Source: Tenrec ecaudatus (lineage: Eukaryota; Chordata; Mammalia; Afrosoricida; Tenrecidae). From it: a stretch of 64,000 bases of DNA. Position numbers and translations under genes: made by a program. Positions 1 through 10,803 of the stretch are shown piece after piece (positions within the stretch are counted from its first letter, which is position 1; each line of letters begins with the position of its first letter). The stretch is from the NCBI RefSeq assembly GCF_050624435.1, contig NC_134542.1, positions 112,513,677 to 112,577,676 on the forward strand. Reading direction: 5' to 3'. The notes below the pieces were generated by a model. The model did not search any database. It saw only the letters and a list, made by a program, of their open reading frames with translations, and was not told the DNA's origin.

Positions 1-650
1 CTGAAGCACTTGCTGATGAAGATCAACGAAGACAGCCTTCAGTATGGATGACAGCTCAACATAAAGAAAGCAAACGTTCTCATAGTTGGATCAATAAGCA
101 ATGTCATGGTGAATGGAGAAAATATTCACGTTATCAGGATTTCATTTTTCGGTACTTGAATCCACAATAAATGCCCATGAATTCAGCAGACAGGAAATCC
201 AGCAACATAGAGTGTTGGGAAAATCTCCTGCAGAAGACTTCTGTTAAGTAATAAAAAACAAAGATGCCACTTTGAAGATTAAGGTGCACCTGACCCAAAC
301 CATGTTAGTTTCAATAGCCACACACACAAGTGGACAATGTGTATAAAAGACCAAAGAAGAATGCAATACCTTTGAATTATGGTATTGTCAAATGATGAGT
401 GTACCCGGAACTTTCAGAAAAACATGCCACCTCTGTCTTGGAAAAAGTACAGCCGGAATGTCCCATAGGAGTGAGAACGGTGAGACTTTGCCTCACATTC
501 TTTGGCCATGCTCTCAGGAGGGAGCAGTCTATGGGGGACATTCTGTGTAGTAAAGTGGAGGGTCAGCAAAAATGAGTCAGACACTCAATGAGGTGCGTTA
601 GCAGAGTGGCTGCCACCATGGACCCCAATACAGTAACAATTGTAAGGTGA
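1..650 (+). mobile_element. RTE (BovB-like) LINE, 3' part
   Basis: This is the 3' portion of a non-LTR retrotransposon of the afrotherian RTE family. It covers the segment after the reverse-transcriptase YADD region and runs toward the 3' end. The same ordered blocks recur at 6.7, 19.4, 47.8, 49.5 and 51.0 kb: a kilodalton-free run of decayed codons, the 'tttgaattat' block, the 'tgtcttgg' block and the 'acatgcta/tcaggag' block. No open frame survives, so it is a dead copy. Its 5' side is cut by the window edge. Confidence 0.82.
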
Positions 651-814
651 ATGTTTCATACTTTTTTGTGTTGAAACTAATTTTGACAACACCTCATGAA
701 AACAACTTTTTGTGTGTATAAGGCTTAAAGATGGTCTCGAGGCAATAGCTCCAGGAGTTCATGCAACTTGCATGGTTCCAGAAAGTAGAACTATGAGAAA
801 TTGTATTCCAAATT
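651..814. other. Unclassified spacer
   Basis: Short AT-rich sequence between the RTE fragment and the L1 target-site duplication. I recognise no gene or repeat in it. Confidence 0.4.
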
Positions 815-827
815 CCCCTAAGTTTTT

Positions 828-1386
828 TTAAATTTTAACAATTTATTGGGGCTCATAGAATTCTTTTCACAGTTCATACATATACATACATCAATTGTAT
901 AAAGCACATCTGTACAGTCTTTGCCCTAATCATTTTTTTCTCTTTTCTTCTTTTACATTTTATTAGGGACCCATACAACTCTTACCACAATCCATACATA
1001 TACATACATCAATTGTATAAAGCACATCCATACATTCCCTGCCCCAATCATTCTCAAGGCATTTGCTCTCCACTTAAGCCCCTTGCATCAGGTCCTCTTT
1101 TCCCCCCCTCCCTCCCCATTCCCCCCTCCCTTATGTGCCCTTGGTAATTTATACATCGTTATTTTGTCATATCTTGCCCTATCCGGAGTCTCCCTTCCCC
1201 CCTTCTCTGCTGTCCCTCTCCCAAGGAAGAGGTCACATGCGGATCCTTGTAATCAGTTCCCCCTTTCCAACCCACTCACCCTCCACTCTCCCAGCATCGT
1301 CCCTCACACCCTTGGTCCTGAAGGTATCATCCACCCTGGATTCCCTGTACCTCCAACCCTCATATGCACCAGTGTACAGCCTCTGT
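828..1386 (-). mobile_element. L1 3' UTR fragment, 5'-truncated, with 13-bp TSD
   Basis: Minus-strand L1 3' fragment. The 13-bp direct repeat cccctaagttttt lies on both sides (815-827 and 1387-1399), which marks a complete target-primed insertion. The 3'-terminal block, a family hallmark with an oligo-T lead, occurs twice: near 840-925 and again near 955-1060. Either a second 3' end inserted, or the terminus was duplicated during insertion. No coding sequence is present. Confidence 0.88.
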
Positions 1387-1399
1387 CCCCTAAGTTTTT

Positions 1400-1722
1400 A
1401 TTAGAATTTCTCCATGGTCAAAATGTTCAGTAATGTAGGAACACCTCGTTCTTCTGTCGCCTGGCAAAGAAGGCAGTGTCCACAGCATTCACCACACATT
1501 TCTTCTCCTCCTCCTGTCCCTGACTCTCCTTCATCCTCCATTATTCCAGATAAACAGATAGCAATTGATGTGCCTTGGATGGCGCTTTGCAAGCTGTTGA
1601 GATCCCAGACAGTACAAAACAAAGTGGGAGGTAGATTAGAAGCACTAAACACATTATTAAGTCAACTAACTGAGTTATCCTTGTCATAAACCTCTAAAAC
1701 AACAGAACCAAAATCCATGAGG
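1400..1722. other. Unclassified sequence, no gene seen
   Basis: About 320 bases that match no repeat I can name. A 91-codon open frame at 1414-1689 has no recognisable domain and begins close to the L1 target-site duplication. I treat it as chance. It could be an old repeat. Confidence 0.35.
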
Positions 1723-1779
1723 TACCGGATATACTCATGTATAAGCTGAGTATTTTTTTAAGGGTTTTGTAATTTTGCT

Positions 1780-1903
1780 TTTTAAAATTGTTTTATTAGG
1801 GGCTCATACAACTCTTAGCACAATCCATACATACATCAATTGTGTAAACTACATTCATTGCCCTCATCATTCTCAAAACATTTGCTCTCCACCTAAGTCC
1901 TTA
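1780..1903 (-). mobile_element. Short L1 3'-terminal fragment inside MITE
   Basis: Only the last ~120 bases of the L1 3' UTR are present, in antisense. MITE sequence resumes immediately after it. Confidence 0.75.
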
Positions 1904-1934
1904 TAAACTGAGTTTTCCAGGACATTTTTTTTCT

Positions 1935-3949
1935 TTTAAATATTTTTATGGGGGGCTCATACAACCCTTATCACAATCCATCCATCCATCCATCCATCCA
2001 TCCATCCATCCATCCATCCATCCATCCATCCATCCATCCCTCCATTGTGTCAAGCACATTTGTACATTTGTTCATCATCATTCTCAAAACATTTTCTTTA
2101 TACTTGAACCCATGGTATCAGCTCCTCATTTTCCCCCTGCCTCCCCACCCCTCTTCCCTCATGAACTCTTGATAATTTATAAATTATTATTATTATTCAT
2201 GTCTTATACTGTCCAAAGTCTCCCTTCACCCACTTCTCTGTTGTCTGTCCCCCACGGAGGGGGTTAAATGTAGATCCTTGTGATTGGTTCCCCCTTTCTC
2301 CCTCACCTTCCACTTCCCCTCCTGGTATTGCTACTCTCGTTATTGGTCCTGAGGGCATTCTGTCCTCCATTCCCTGTGTTTCCAGTTGTTCTCTGTACTA
2401 GTGTACATGCTCTGGTCTAGCCATATTTGTAAGGTAGAATTGGAATCATGATAGTTGGGGGGAGGAAGTATTAAAGAACTAGAGGAAAGTTATACATTTC
2501 ATCCATGTATATTGCATCCTGACTGGCTCGTCTCTTCCCTGTGACCCTTCGGTAAGGAGATGTCCAGTTGCCTACAAATTGGCTTTGGGTCTCCACTCTT
2601 CACTCCCCCTCATTCACAATGATATGATTTTTGTTCCTTGATGTCTGATACCTGATCCCATCAACACCTCATGATCACACAGGCTGGTGTGCTTCTTCTA
2701 TGTGGTCTTCGTTGCTTCTCAGCTAGATGGCTGCTTATTTATCTTCACCCTTTAAGTCCCCAAATGCTGCATCTTTTGATAGCTGGGCAGCATCAGCTTT
2801 CTTCACCAAATTTATTTATGTACCTGCTTTGTCTTCAGCGATCATGTTGTGAAGGTGAGCATCATAGAATGCCAATTTAATAGAACAAAGTGTTCTTGCA
2901 TTGAGGGAGTACTTGAGTGGAGGCCCAATGTCCATCTGCTACCTTAATACTAAACCTAATATGCACATAGATCTATTTACCCATCATCATATATTAATAT
3001 ATTTACATATGTACATGCCTGTATTTAGACCTCTATAAATGCCCTTTGCCTCCTATTTCTTTCATCTATTTCTTTTAACTTTCCTCTTGTCCCAGTATCA
3101 TGTTCAGCTTTCATTTGGGTTTCAGTAATTCCTCTCTGTTACATTGCCCTTGATCAAGCTCTACCAGCCTCCTACACCCTCCTCGCCATCGATTTTGGAT
3201 CTCTTGTTCCCTTGTCCCTGGGTTTGTTAACACTCCCTTCCTTTCTCCCACCTCCTCCTATCCCAAGTCCCCCTGAAGCTGTCAATCCCATTGTTTTCTC
3301 CTTTGGATTGTTTATGTCATCTATCTTATCTAGATAGACCTGCAGAGATAATAATATGCACAAAAAATAGACAGAGCAAAACAAAGCAATAAAAAAACCC
3401 AAAACAACAACAACAACAAAACCAATGACAAAAAGACAATCCTGTAAATAGTTCAAGGTCTGTTTATTGGCCTATAGGAGTGTTTTCTGGTCTAATCTGA
3501 TGATGTGCCACGCCCTGGCCCCAAAGTCTACTTTTGGTATTCCCTAGGAAGTTTGTGCTCTGTTCTTCTTGCTGTTCTGTTGAACAACATTATGCTTTAC
3601 CTTGGTGTGGTGGGGTCATATTGGGCACAGTTCCCACACTGTGTCTCTAGTGCTGTCCCCTGTTGGGCTATGGGTCAGTGAGGGATGTCGCATGTCTCAT
3701 AGTGGGGCCTGCCATATGGTCCTCTCTGTACACTGGCTACTCTGAGCAAGTATATTGTCCTCAAGGCTTGGAGGGCCAGGATGTGCTCCACTCTCTCTTC
3801 CTCCCCCTTCATTTGTGCCTGTGTGCTCTGATCAGACATGTCCCTCTCCCTGATCTATAGCTTCATGCTGTCCTCTGGGGGAGCTGTCCATGTGGTTGTG
3901 AATGAGGCTGGCCTCTCAGACCTCTCTATTGGTTCCCTGTTTCATGCTC
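1935..3949 (-). mobile_element. L1 3' UTR fragment, ~2.0 kb, nested in MITE
   Basis: Antisense copy carrying almost the whole family-specific 3' region, from the 3' terminus at about 1935 to a 5' break at about 3949. It is colinear, in reverse, with the plus-strand copy at 8250-10302. Flanking MITE bases on both sides share a cagcacat-like motif (about 1917-1926 and 3950-3958), probably a decayed target-site duplication. The start contains a (TCCA)n expansion. There is no RT reading frame. Confidence 0.85.
1977..2044. repeat. (TCCA)n microsatellite
   Basis: About 17 consecutive TCCA units with one late interruption. It grew from the 'caatccatacatac' block near the L1 3' end, which is unexpanded in the other copies. 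Confidence 0.95.
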
Positions 3950-4018
3950 AGCACATTTTTTAATGCAGTTTTTGTGGTAAAATTAGGTGCTTCGGCTGAT
4001 ATACTCGAGCATATATAG

Positions 4019-4150
4019 CATTTAGTTGTACACAAGTAACCTCAACAGATACTCTTGGTTGTCATTGTTGAAATCTATCACACCTCTTTACAGCAGTAAA
4101 TAATACATTTTCTAACTTATTTAGAGCAGTTTGAGTAATTAGTGACACAA
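4019..4150. other. Unclassified AT-rich sequence
   Basis: Short stretch between the MITE right end and old L1. Nothing recognised. Confidence 0.4.
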
Positions 4151-4715
4151 CGTGATCTTTAATTAATGTGACTTCTATATTACTGTTAACCTCCCACCAC
4201 CATTCCGTTTCACTTCACTCCTGCCCTGGTAACCACTAATAACCTTTGGTCTTTTTTCATATAAGTGAGGCCAAACAATATTTGTCCTTTTGTGGTTGGC
4301 TTATTTCGATCAGGATAGTATGTTCAAGCTCTATCCATGTATCAAAACTTCATTTCCCCTAGTGACTGAGTAGTGTTTCACTGTATGTATCTATTACACT
4401 TTGTTTATGAATTCATGGTTGTTTACCCCTATGATATTGGATATTTAGATTGTTTCAAATTCTGTCTATGGTGAATAGTGCTGTGATGAACATTGATGTT
4501 TGAGTCTTTGCCATTAAATCTTTGGGAATATACCTAAGAGTGGAATTGCTGGGTGATATTAGAGTTCTGTGTTCAGAATTTGGAGAAGCCTCCACATTGC
4601 TTCTATAATGGTTGTACTATTTTGTATTCCCACCAGTGATGGATAATTACCCCGATCCTCATTAACATTTTTTATTGTTGTTGTTTGGTTTTTAACCTGA
4701 GCCTTCCTAACAGGA

Positions 4716-4984
4716 AGGGAGCTCTGGTGGCATAGTGGGTTGTGTGTTGGGCTGTTAACCACAAGGTCAGCAGTTTGAACCCACCAGATTCTCAATAGGA
4801 GAAAGGTGAGGTTTACTGATATATACTTTTTTATTAAATACTTTTATTGAGGGGTCTTGCATCTCTTATCACAATCCATACATTCATTGAGGCTTTCTGC
4901 TTCTGTGAACAGTTACTGCCTCGGAAACCCACAGGGGCAGCTCTACTCTGTAACACAGGTCACTTTTTGTCCTCCTAGTGGGAG
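4716..4984 (+). mobile_element. AfroSINE, itself interrupted
   Basis: tRNA-derived SINE. The head contains a B-box-like block (cagtttgaacccacca near 4770-4785). The tail contains the 'cctcggaaacccacagg' block near 4920-4935. A short antisense L1 3' terminus at about 4823-4897 separates head and tail. The SINE sits inside old L1, so the order of arrival was old L1, then SINE, then young L1. Confidence 0.8.
4823..4897 (-). mobile_element. Very short L1 3' terminus inside AfroSINE
   Basis: About 75 bases matching the L1 3'-end block (tttattgaggg... and cacaatccataca). It is an extreme 5' truncation. Confidence 0.65.
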
Positions 4985-5154
4985 TTTAATAGTATTTCAA
5001 TATGGTTTTGATCTCAATGTCTGATGACAAAAGACACTGACCATATTGTCATGCATTTGGTTTCACTGGTGTCTTCTTTGTTGAAACGTCTGTTCAAATC
5101 ATCTACTCATTTTATGTTTGGATTGTCTTTTTGTTGCTAAGTTGTCGAAGTTTA

Positions 5155-5500
5155 AAATAATTTTTGGTTATTATATTCTTTACATAATTAATTAATTACA
5201 GTCAGTCGCTTGAATATATTAAAGGGCTATGCAATTAGCACTACAATACATTTTAGAAGACTTTCTTCAGTTTTGTACTCATCATTATTGGCTTCCCATT
5301 TTGTCGACCTCCCCTGCTATAACCCTAAGAAACTGTTATTCTAGGTACTGTTTACAGATTTACCTCTCCTGGATTTCATCTGAATAACACTATGAAAACT
5401 CCCTGTTCCAGTAATAACAAATGAAACACAGGAAAGCCTTAATCCAAAAAAGAACAGAAAATAATAAAAACTAGAACAAATTAAAAATGGGTCTAAAGGG
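5155..5500 (-). mobile_element. Old L1-related 3' end
   Basis: Resembles 23276-23600. Both contain 'tactcatcattatt', a 'cctcccctgc'-type block, 'ggatttcat' and a closing A-rich stretch with scattered aaaca words. I read both as diverged antisense copies of an older L1 3' region. Confidence 0.5.
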
Positions 5501-6654
5501 AAAACAAATGACAAGATGTCAAAATTTAACCTATGTCCACATTAATTAACTTTCTGATGCTCTTTCTGAGGACAAGAGTATTCACATTCCAGGTCAATCG
5601 CCTGAGGGAATTCAAAGGAGGCACAATCCCCATGGGGTATTTGCATAGGAATTTTGGGTTTTCACTGTTATCTTTAGCCTCCTGCAAATCAGGGGCTCAG
5701 AATTGAAGCCATACTACTATTCTGTCTTCTGATATTGGTTTCTAAATAATAAATCCAGAGGAGAGAATAGTAGTATGGCTTAAATTTTAACCTACCTTTT
5801 TTGATTTATTTTGCAAGAAAGGAATTAAAATTCACAAACATCATACAATTTACCCAAAAGGTCCATCTTTTCATTAAAAAAAATCTCAAAAATCCCCCCA
5901 AATTGTAAACATACACATAGTATAACTATCTTAAGGCCAACTTATTTCATTTTCAATATAATTTCTAATTCATATGCTCACAAAGTTGTTTTGCTAAAAC
6001 AAACTATTCAGGCCTATTTTAATGGAAAATTTCCACAAAATATTTTTACGAGCTATTTCAGTATTTAACTTTTCAAGATTTGCTATTAAAATGTATACTT
6101 GGAAAACTTTAATTTCAAACAAAGTACTTAAGCAGCATTAAACTTGTTTCATTTAGACATATTTTAATCTTCTTGCTATTATATTGGCATGTTCCAATTA
6201 ATGGCCCATTTTAAATTCCATTAAACTTTCTATTATCAGAGGCTCATAACTTCAGCATGAGATTTTTTTTCGCCTGATGAAAATTTGTTACATGAAGTCT
6301 TAGCCTAGAACCAATTTAAAAAGTTAGTCATTAAACAGTTTGTCTCTGAATTCAGACTTGTCATTTATTAATTTTTGGACTAAATGGTTTAGCCAGGAAT
6401 ACACTCCCACATACTAATATTCTAGAAAGACAAAAGGACTTTGAAATGTTCATAAGAATAGTCATGAAAAACATAGGAAATACCATTTCCTCATTTTACA
6501 CTTGAGAAGGCACGTCATCCCTGCCCCATCTTATGAAGAGTGTCTTCTTGTTCGGCATCCCTCTGGTTCACCATAACCATCATGAAACCTCCTGTCCTCT
6601 TAAACACTGGGTAAGACCTGGCGCCTACACGATGGAAAGACCCCATTGCTGCTG
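5501..6654. other. AT-rich repeat-poor DNA, no gene seen
   Basis: About 1.15 kb with no open frame of note and no repeat I recognise. The stretch near 5930-6250 is rich in taat/atta words and could be a conserved non-coding element. Confidence 0.4.
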
Positions 6655-7200
6655 AAATGATTCCAACATCTAGTAACCTTGTAGGATAGAGTATTGGGCC
6701 ATTAGGTATATCACGTTAAACAGAGAAAAGATTGAAGTTGTCAAGGATTTCTGCTTGCTTGGATCCATAGTCAGTACTTATGGTAGGAGCAGTCAGGAGA
6801 AGAGATCAAGTGACACATTGCTTTGGGGATATCTGCTGCACAAGACTTCTCCAAAGTGTTGAAAAGAAAGGATGTGTCTTTGAGGACTGAGGTATGCTCT
6901 TAGTTGCCTCCTATGCACGTGAAGGTTGGAAATTGAATAAGGAAGACTGAAGAAGAATCGATGCATTTGAATTATAGCGCTGACAAAGAATACTGAAAGT
7001 GCCATGGACTGGCAAAAAAAAAACCCAAAAAAAACCTGTCTTGGAAGAAGAGGCAAGAATGGCATGACTTAGTCTCACATACTTTGGACATGTTGTCAGG
7101 AGAGAACAGTCGCTGGAAAATGACAACATGTTTGGTAAAGTCGCAGGGTAGCTAAAAAGAGGAAGACCTTCATCGAGCTGGAGAAGCAAATCCAGTGGCA
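6655..7200 (+). mobile_element. RTE LINE, 3' part
   Basis: Plus-strand RTE remnant. It starts at the block preceding 'gattgaagttgtcaagg' and passes through 'tttgaattat', 'tgtcttgg' and 'tttggacatgttgtcagg'. It stops near 7200, short of the (AAC)n terminus, where LTR-like sequence begins. An A-run at 7014-7036 is a local slippage expansion. Confidence 0.82.
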
Positions 7201-7207
7201 TTCATAT

Positions 7208-7530
7208 TGTTTGGGCTGGGTCTGAACTAGGCAGACCTGTTTGGACTAAGCTGAAGCAGGTCAGAACCCATCCCAAAGGTCAGCAGCAGACAGTGCCAGA
7301 TAAGATAACCGTAAAACCAGATGCTCTGGGTTCAAAGAAAGCCTCAAGGAGTCGACAAGCAATTCTCAGAGTGTCCAGACCCCATATGCTAATTGCTATA
7401 ATTGCCAGACCCTCTTCCCCACCCCAGCTGCTGAGCACGACTTCCCTGACCTGTTGGCCTAGGTCACGGAGCCTCATCTGGGAGCTCCCCTTAATAAAGC
7501 TATTTTTTTTCCTGCTCTCCCTTGTCCTGT
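7208..7530 (+). mobile_element. Probable ERV class I LTR fragment
   Basis: LTR-like organisation: a possible TG start at 7208, then a polyadenylation signal (aataaa) near 7491-7497, followed by a T-run and a pyrimidine-rich tail with 'ccttgtcctgtc', typical of gammaretroviral-type R-U5. No gag, pol or env sequence adjoins it. The 3' limit is uncertain because another LTR-like repeat follows directly. Confidence 0.5.
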
Positions 7531-8038
7531 CAGTTATGTCTGTTTGTATGTCTCCCTGTACCTCAGTTTCACATTTACACATATGTAAGAGAGAACTTTA
7601 TATTAATGAGCAATTGTACATTAACAAACATCCCAGCCCAGTCCAGATCAAGTCCTTAAATCTGATATTACCCCATATGTCGATACCATAAATTCCTCTT
7701 TGGACTCAAGAAGTCATGCAATGATGCTGGATGCAGGAAGATCCCAGGTCAGTGGGTAGAAATACTTGTGGATCCAGTAGTGATGGAAGCATCTCAGCAC
7801 TGGCATGTATCTCCATGTGGCTCAAGTTCCAGGGCTCTGCCTGTATCAGCCAAGCTCCTTGTGGCTTGTCAGCAGGAATGTCTCACAGGGAGTCAGAACA
7901 GAGAGAGAGAGAGAGTGTATGGTCTCCAGTGAGCTATTTATCTCCTTCATGCCTCCAAATGAGGTTATCAAGCTGTGACCCAATTGACAGGCTAGACTCC
8001 ACCCCTTTGCAAGTTGACAGATCCCATAACTGCCACAA
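7531..8038 (-). mobile_element. LTR-like repeat A, copy 1
   Basis: About 0.5 kb with clear homology to 19812-20318 in the same orientation. Shared blocks include 'caattgtacatta', 'catcccagccca', 'gtcatgcaatgac/atg', 'gagctatttatctc' and 'ttgacaggctagactccacc'. Read on the minus strand it begins TGTGGCAGTT and has a polyadenylation-like region near its far end. It is probably an ERVL-type LTR. A GA microsatellite at about 7901-7917 is specific to this copy. Confidence 0.55.
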
Positions 8039-8236
8039 TGAAGTGAAAAAGATAACAAGGGCAACAGATTGACGAGGGTATAATAGGCTTTTACTATAAG
8101 AACTTTGGCTTTTACTCGGAGTAAAATAGGAGACATCATTTTCATAGTTTGAGTGGAAGTGTGACATGATTAGACTATTTATCTTTTTAAAGGTGTTTCT
8201 AAACTTTTAAAGTTTGGCCTGACAGATTAGATGCTT
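8039..8236. other. Spacer, nothing recognised
   Basis: About 200 bases between repeat A and the L1 target-site duplication. No gene or named repeat seen. Confidence 0.4.
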
Positions 8237-8249
8237 AAGAAAGGGAAGA

Positions 8250-10302
8250 GCAACCCAGTGCTCCAAGGTGTGAATGCAACATGCTGGCGTGGAGTAGGGA
8301 ACCAGTGGAGAGGTCTGAGGGGTCGGCCCCAATTACAACTACTATGTGGACACCTGCCTCTCCCCCCAGAAGCATTTATTTCAAAGGTTGGCATTGAATC
8401 TGCAGCTCTGAGAGAGGGACATATCAGATGGGAGCACATGGGAACAGATAAAGGGGGAGGAGGAGAGAGTGGAGCACATGTTGGCCCACCAAGCCTTGAG
8501 GATGATGTTACCGATTAGAGCAGCCAGTCCACAGAGAAGACCACATTGCCGGCCCCACTATGAGACATGACATCCCTCACTGACCCATAGCCCTACAGGA
8601 GACAACACCAGAGACACAATGTGGGATTTGTGCCTGATCTGATCCTGCCACACTGAGGCAAAGAACTAAGGGGTACAACAGAAGAACAAGGGAATGGAGC
8701 AGGGAGGTCCCCAGGGAATGCTGAAGGTGGACTTTGGGGCCAGGGCTTGGTGCCCCAACACACTGGATTGGAAAACACTCCTAAAGGCCAACAAACAGTC
8801 CTTGAACTAACTACAAGCTTTTCTTTCTTGTTGTGCTTTGGGTATTTTTGCCATTGGCTTGTTGTTGTTTTATTGTATATTACTGCTTGGTTTTTCTCTG
8901 TCTTGTTTTTGTGCATGTTATTATCTCCACAGGTCTGTCTAAATAAGATAGGCTGGATGAACAATCTGGAGAAGAAAACAATGGGACCGAGAGCTCTGGG
9001 GGGACATGGGAGAGGGGAGGTGGGGGAAAAGGTAGTGGTGTTAAAAAACCCAGGGACAAAGGAACAACAATTGATCCAAATTGGTGGTGAGGAGGGTGTA
9101 GGAGACCTGGTAGGAGGCGTATTCCAGGACAATGTAACCAAAAGGAATTACTGAAACCCAAAAGAAAACTGAGTATGATAGTGGGACAAGAGGAAAGTCA
9201 AAGGAAATAGAGAAAAGAGCTAGGAGGCAAAGGGAATTTATAGAGGTCTAAATATAGGCATGTACATATGTAAATATATTGATATATGACAATGGGGAAA
9301 TAGATCTATGTGAATATATTTATAGGTTTATTATTAAGGTAGCAGATGGACATTGGGCCTCCACTCAAGTACTCCCTCAATGCAAGAACACTTTGTTCTA
9401 TTAAACGGGCATTCCATGGCTCACCTTCCCAACATGTTCCCTGAAGACAAAGTTGGGGAATAAGCAAATGTGGTGAAGAAAGCTGATGGTGCCCGGCTAT
9501 CAAAAGATATAGTATCTTGGGTCTTAAAGGCTTGAAGGTAATCAAGCGGCCATATAGCTCAGAAGCAACAAAGCCCACATGGAAGAAGCATACCAGTCTG
9601 TGCTATCATGAGGTGTCAAAGGGATCAGGTATCAGGCATCATCAGAACAAAAAATCCTATCATTATGAGTAAGTGGGGAGTGCAGAGTGGAGATCCAAAG
9701 CCAATTTGTTGGCCACTGGACACCCCCTTACAGAAGGGTTTCGGGGAGGAGATGAGCCAGTCAGGGTGTGATATAGCAACAATGAAACATACAACTTTCC
9801 TCTAGTTCCTAAATGCTCTCCCCCTCCCCGCGCTATCATGATCCCAAATTCTACCTTACAAATCTGGCTAGACCAGAGGATGTACATTGATACAGATAGG
9901 AACTGGAAACACAGGGAATCCAGGGCAGATGATTCCTTCAGGACCAGTGGTGTGAGTGGCAATACTGGGAGGGTGGAGGGAGGGTAGTTTGGAAAGGGAA
10001 ACGAATTACAAGGATCTACATGTGACCTCCTCCCTGGGGACGGACAACAGAAAAGTGGATGAACGGAGATGTCGGAGAGGGAAAGATATGACAAAATAAT
10101 AATTTCTAAATTATCAGGGGTTCATGAGGGAGGGGGCAGTGGGTAGGGAGGGGGTCAAATAAGGAGCTGATGTGAGGGGCTTAGGTGGAGAACAAATATT
10201 TTGAGAATGATGAAGGCAATGAATGTACAAATGTGCTGTACACAATTGATGTATGTATGGATCATGTTAAGAGTTGTATTAGCTCCTAATAAAATGATAA
10301 AA
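8250..10302 (+). mobile_element. L1 3' UTR fragment, 2.05 kb, perfect 13-bp TSD
   Basis: Best-delimited L1 copy in the window. The duplication aagaaagggaaga is found exactly at 8237-8249 and 10303-10315. The 3' end has an aataaa signal and a short A-rich tail. It holds the family's entire non-coding 3' region: a purine-rich 5' part, a T-rich middle (about 8820-8930), a g/a-rich block, and the 'tgttttattgtatat' to terminal segments. Long antisense open frames within it, up to 182 codons, are by-products of composition. Confidence 0.92.
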
Positions 10303-10315
10303 AAGAAAGGGAAGA

Positions 10316-10803
10316 ATAAACATTGGTTCCAAGATTTTCAGCCTCGTTAGGATGAAGTTTTCATTGACAGAAAGAGTAGAGTTGGAGTGAGGGAAAACCA
10401 TGAGTTATGCTTTGTTCGTCTGCTAGAAGTTTCAGTAATCTGTTGGGAAGATAATTATCGGCAGGGATTATAACTTTGAGAGTCTTTGTGTAGTGATGGA
10501 ATTTAAAGCCATGGGATCAGATGTGATTAATAAGGCAGTGAGCAGAAATAATGCACAAAGATTGAGTTTGAGGTCATCCTACCAGTTAAGGCTGAAGAAG
10601 AGGGTCTGGAAATGGAGACAGAGAAGAGCTCAGTGATTTGTGGGAAAAACAAAAAACTATGTGGTGTCCTAAAAGGCAAGTGTAGTAAATGTATCAAAGA
10701 GAAATGGCAGATGAGCTATGCTCAATGCGGCCTATGAGCCAATAAGATTGAATTTGGGAATTGACAATTGGATAGAAAAGTGAAGGTCATTGAAGAGGAA
10801 TTA
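10316..10803. other. Repeat-poor DNA, no gene seen
   Basis: About 490 bases with no open frame of note. Nothing recognised. Confidence 0.4.

Larger units (their letters stand above)
1725..4018. mobile_element. Tigger-type MITE, interrupted by L1 fragments
   Basis: Outer element defined by inverted termini. The left end at 1725 reads ccggatatactcatgtataa after a TA at 1723-1724. The right end at about 3985-4018 carries the reverse-complement motif around atactcgag. The right-arm interior (near 3950-3990) matches the short uninterrupted copy at 51770-51883. Without the L1 insertions this would be a MITE of roughly 110-150 bp. The termini match those of the full-length transposon at 32518-34682. 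Confidence 0.7.
4150..5150 (-). mobile_element. Ancient L1 3' UTR, split by an AfroSINE
   Basis: Antisense L1 3' UTR of a mammal-wide type. It contains the tell-tale 'ggaattgctgggtgat' and 'attcccaccagtgatgg' segments. The AfroSINE at 4716-4984 interrupts it, and L1 sequence continues at 4985-5150. Divergence is high and there is no open frame. Confidence 0.7.

Noticed and set aside
1414-1689. 91-codon plus-strand frame between L1 and MITE
   Set aside because: No domain and no exon signals. Probably decayed repeat or chance.
8593-9141. 182-codon minus-strand open frame, the longest in the window
   Set aside because: Lies wholly antisense to the non-coding L1 3' UTR. Proline/serine-rich low-complexity product without a domain.
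8250-10302. Independent 2-kb non-coding retroposon family
   Set aside because: The 61575-64000 copy continues into recognisable L1 3' UTR, so truncated L1 is the simpler reading. The clustering of 5' ends is kept as a separate finding.
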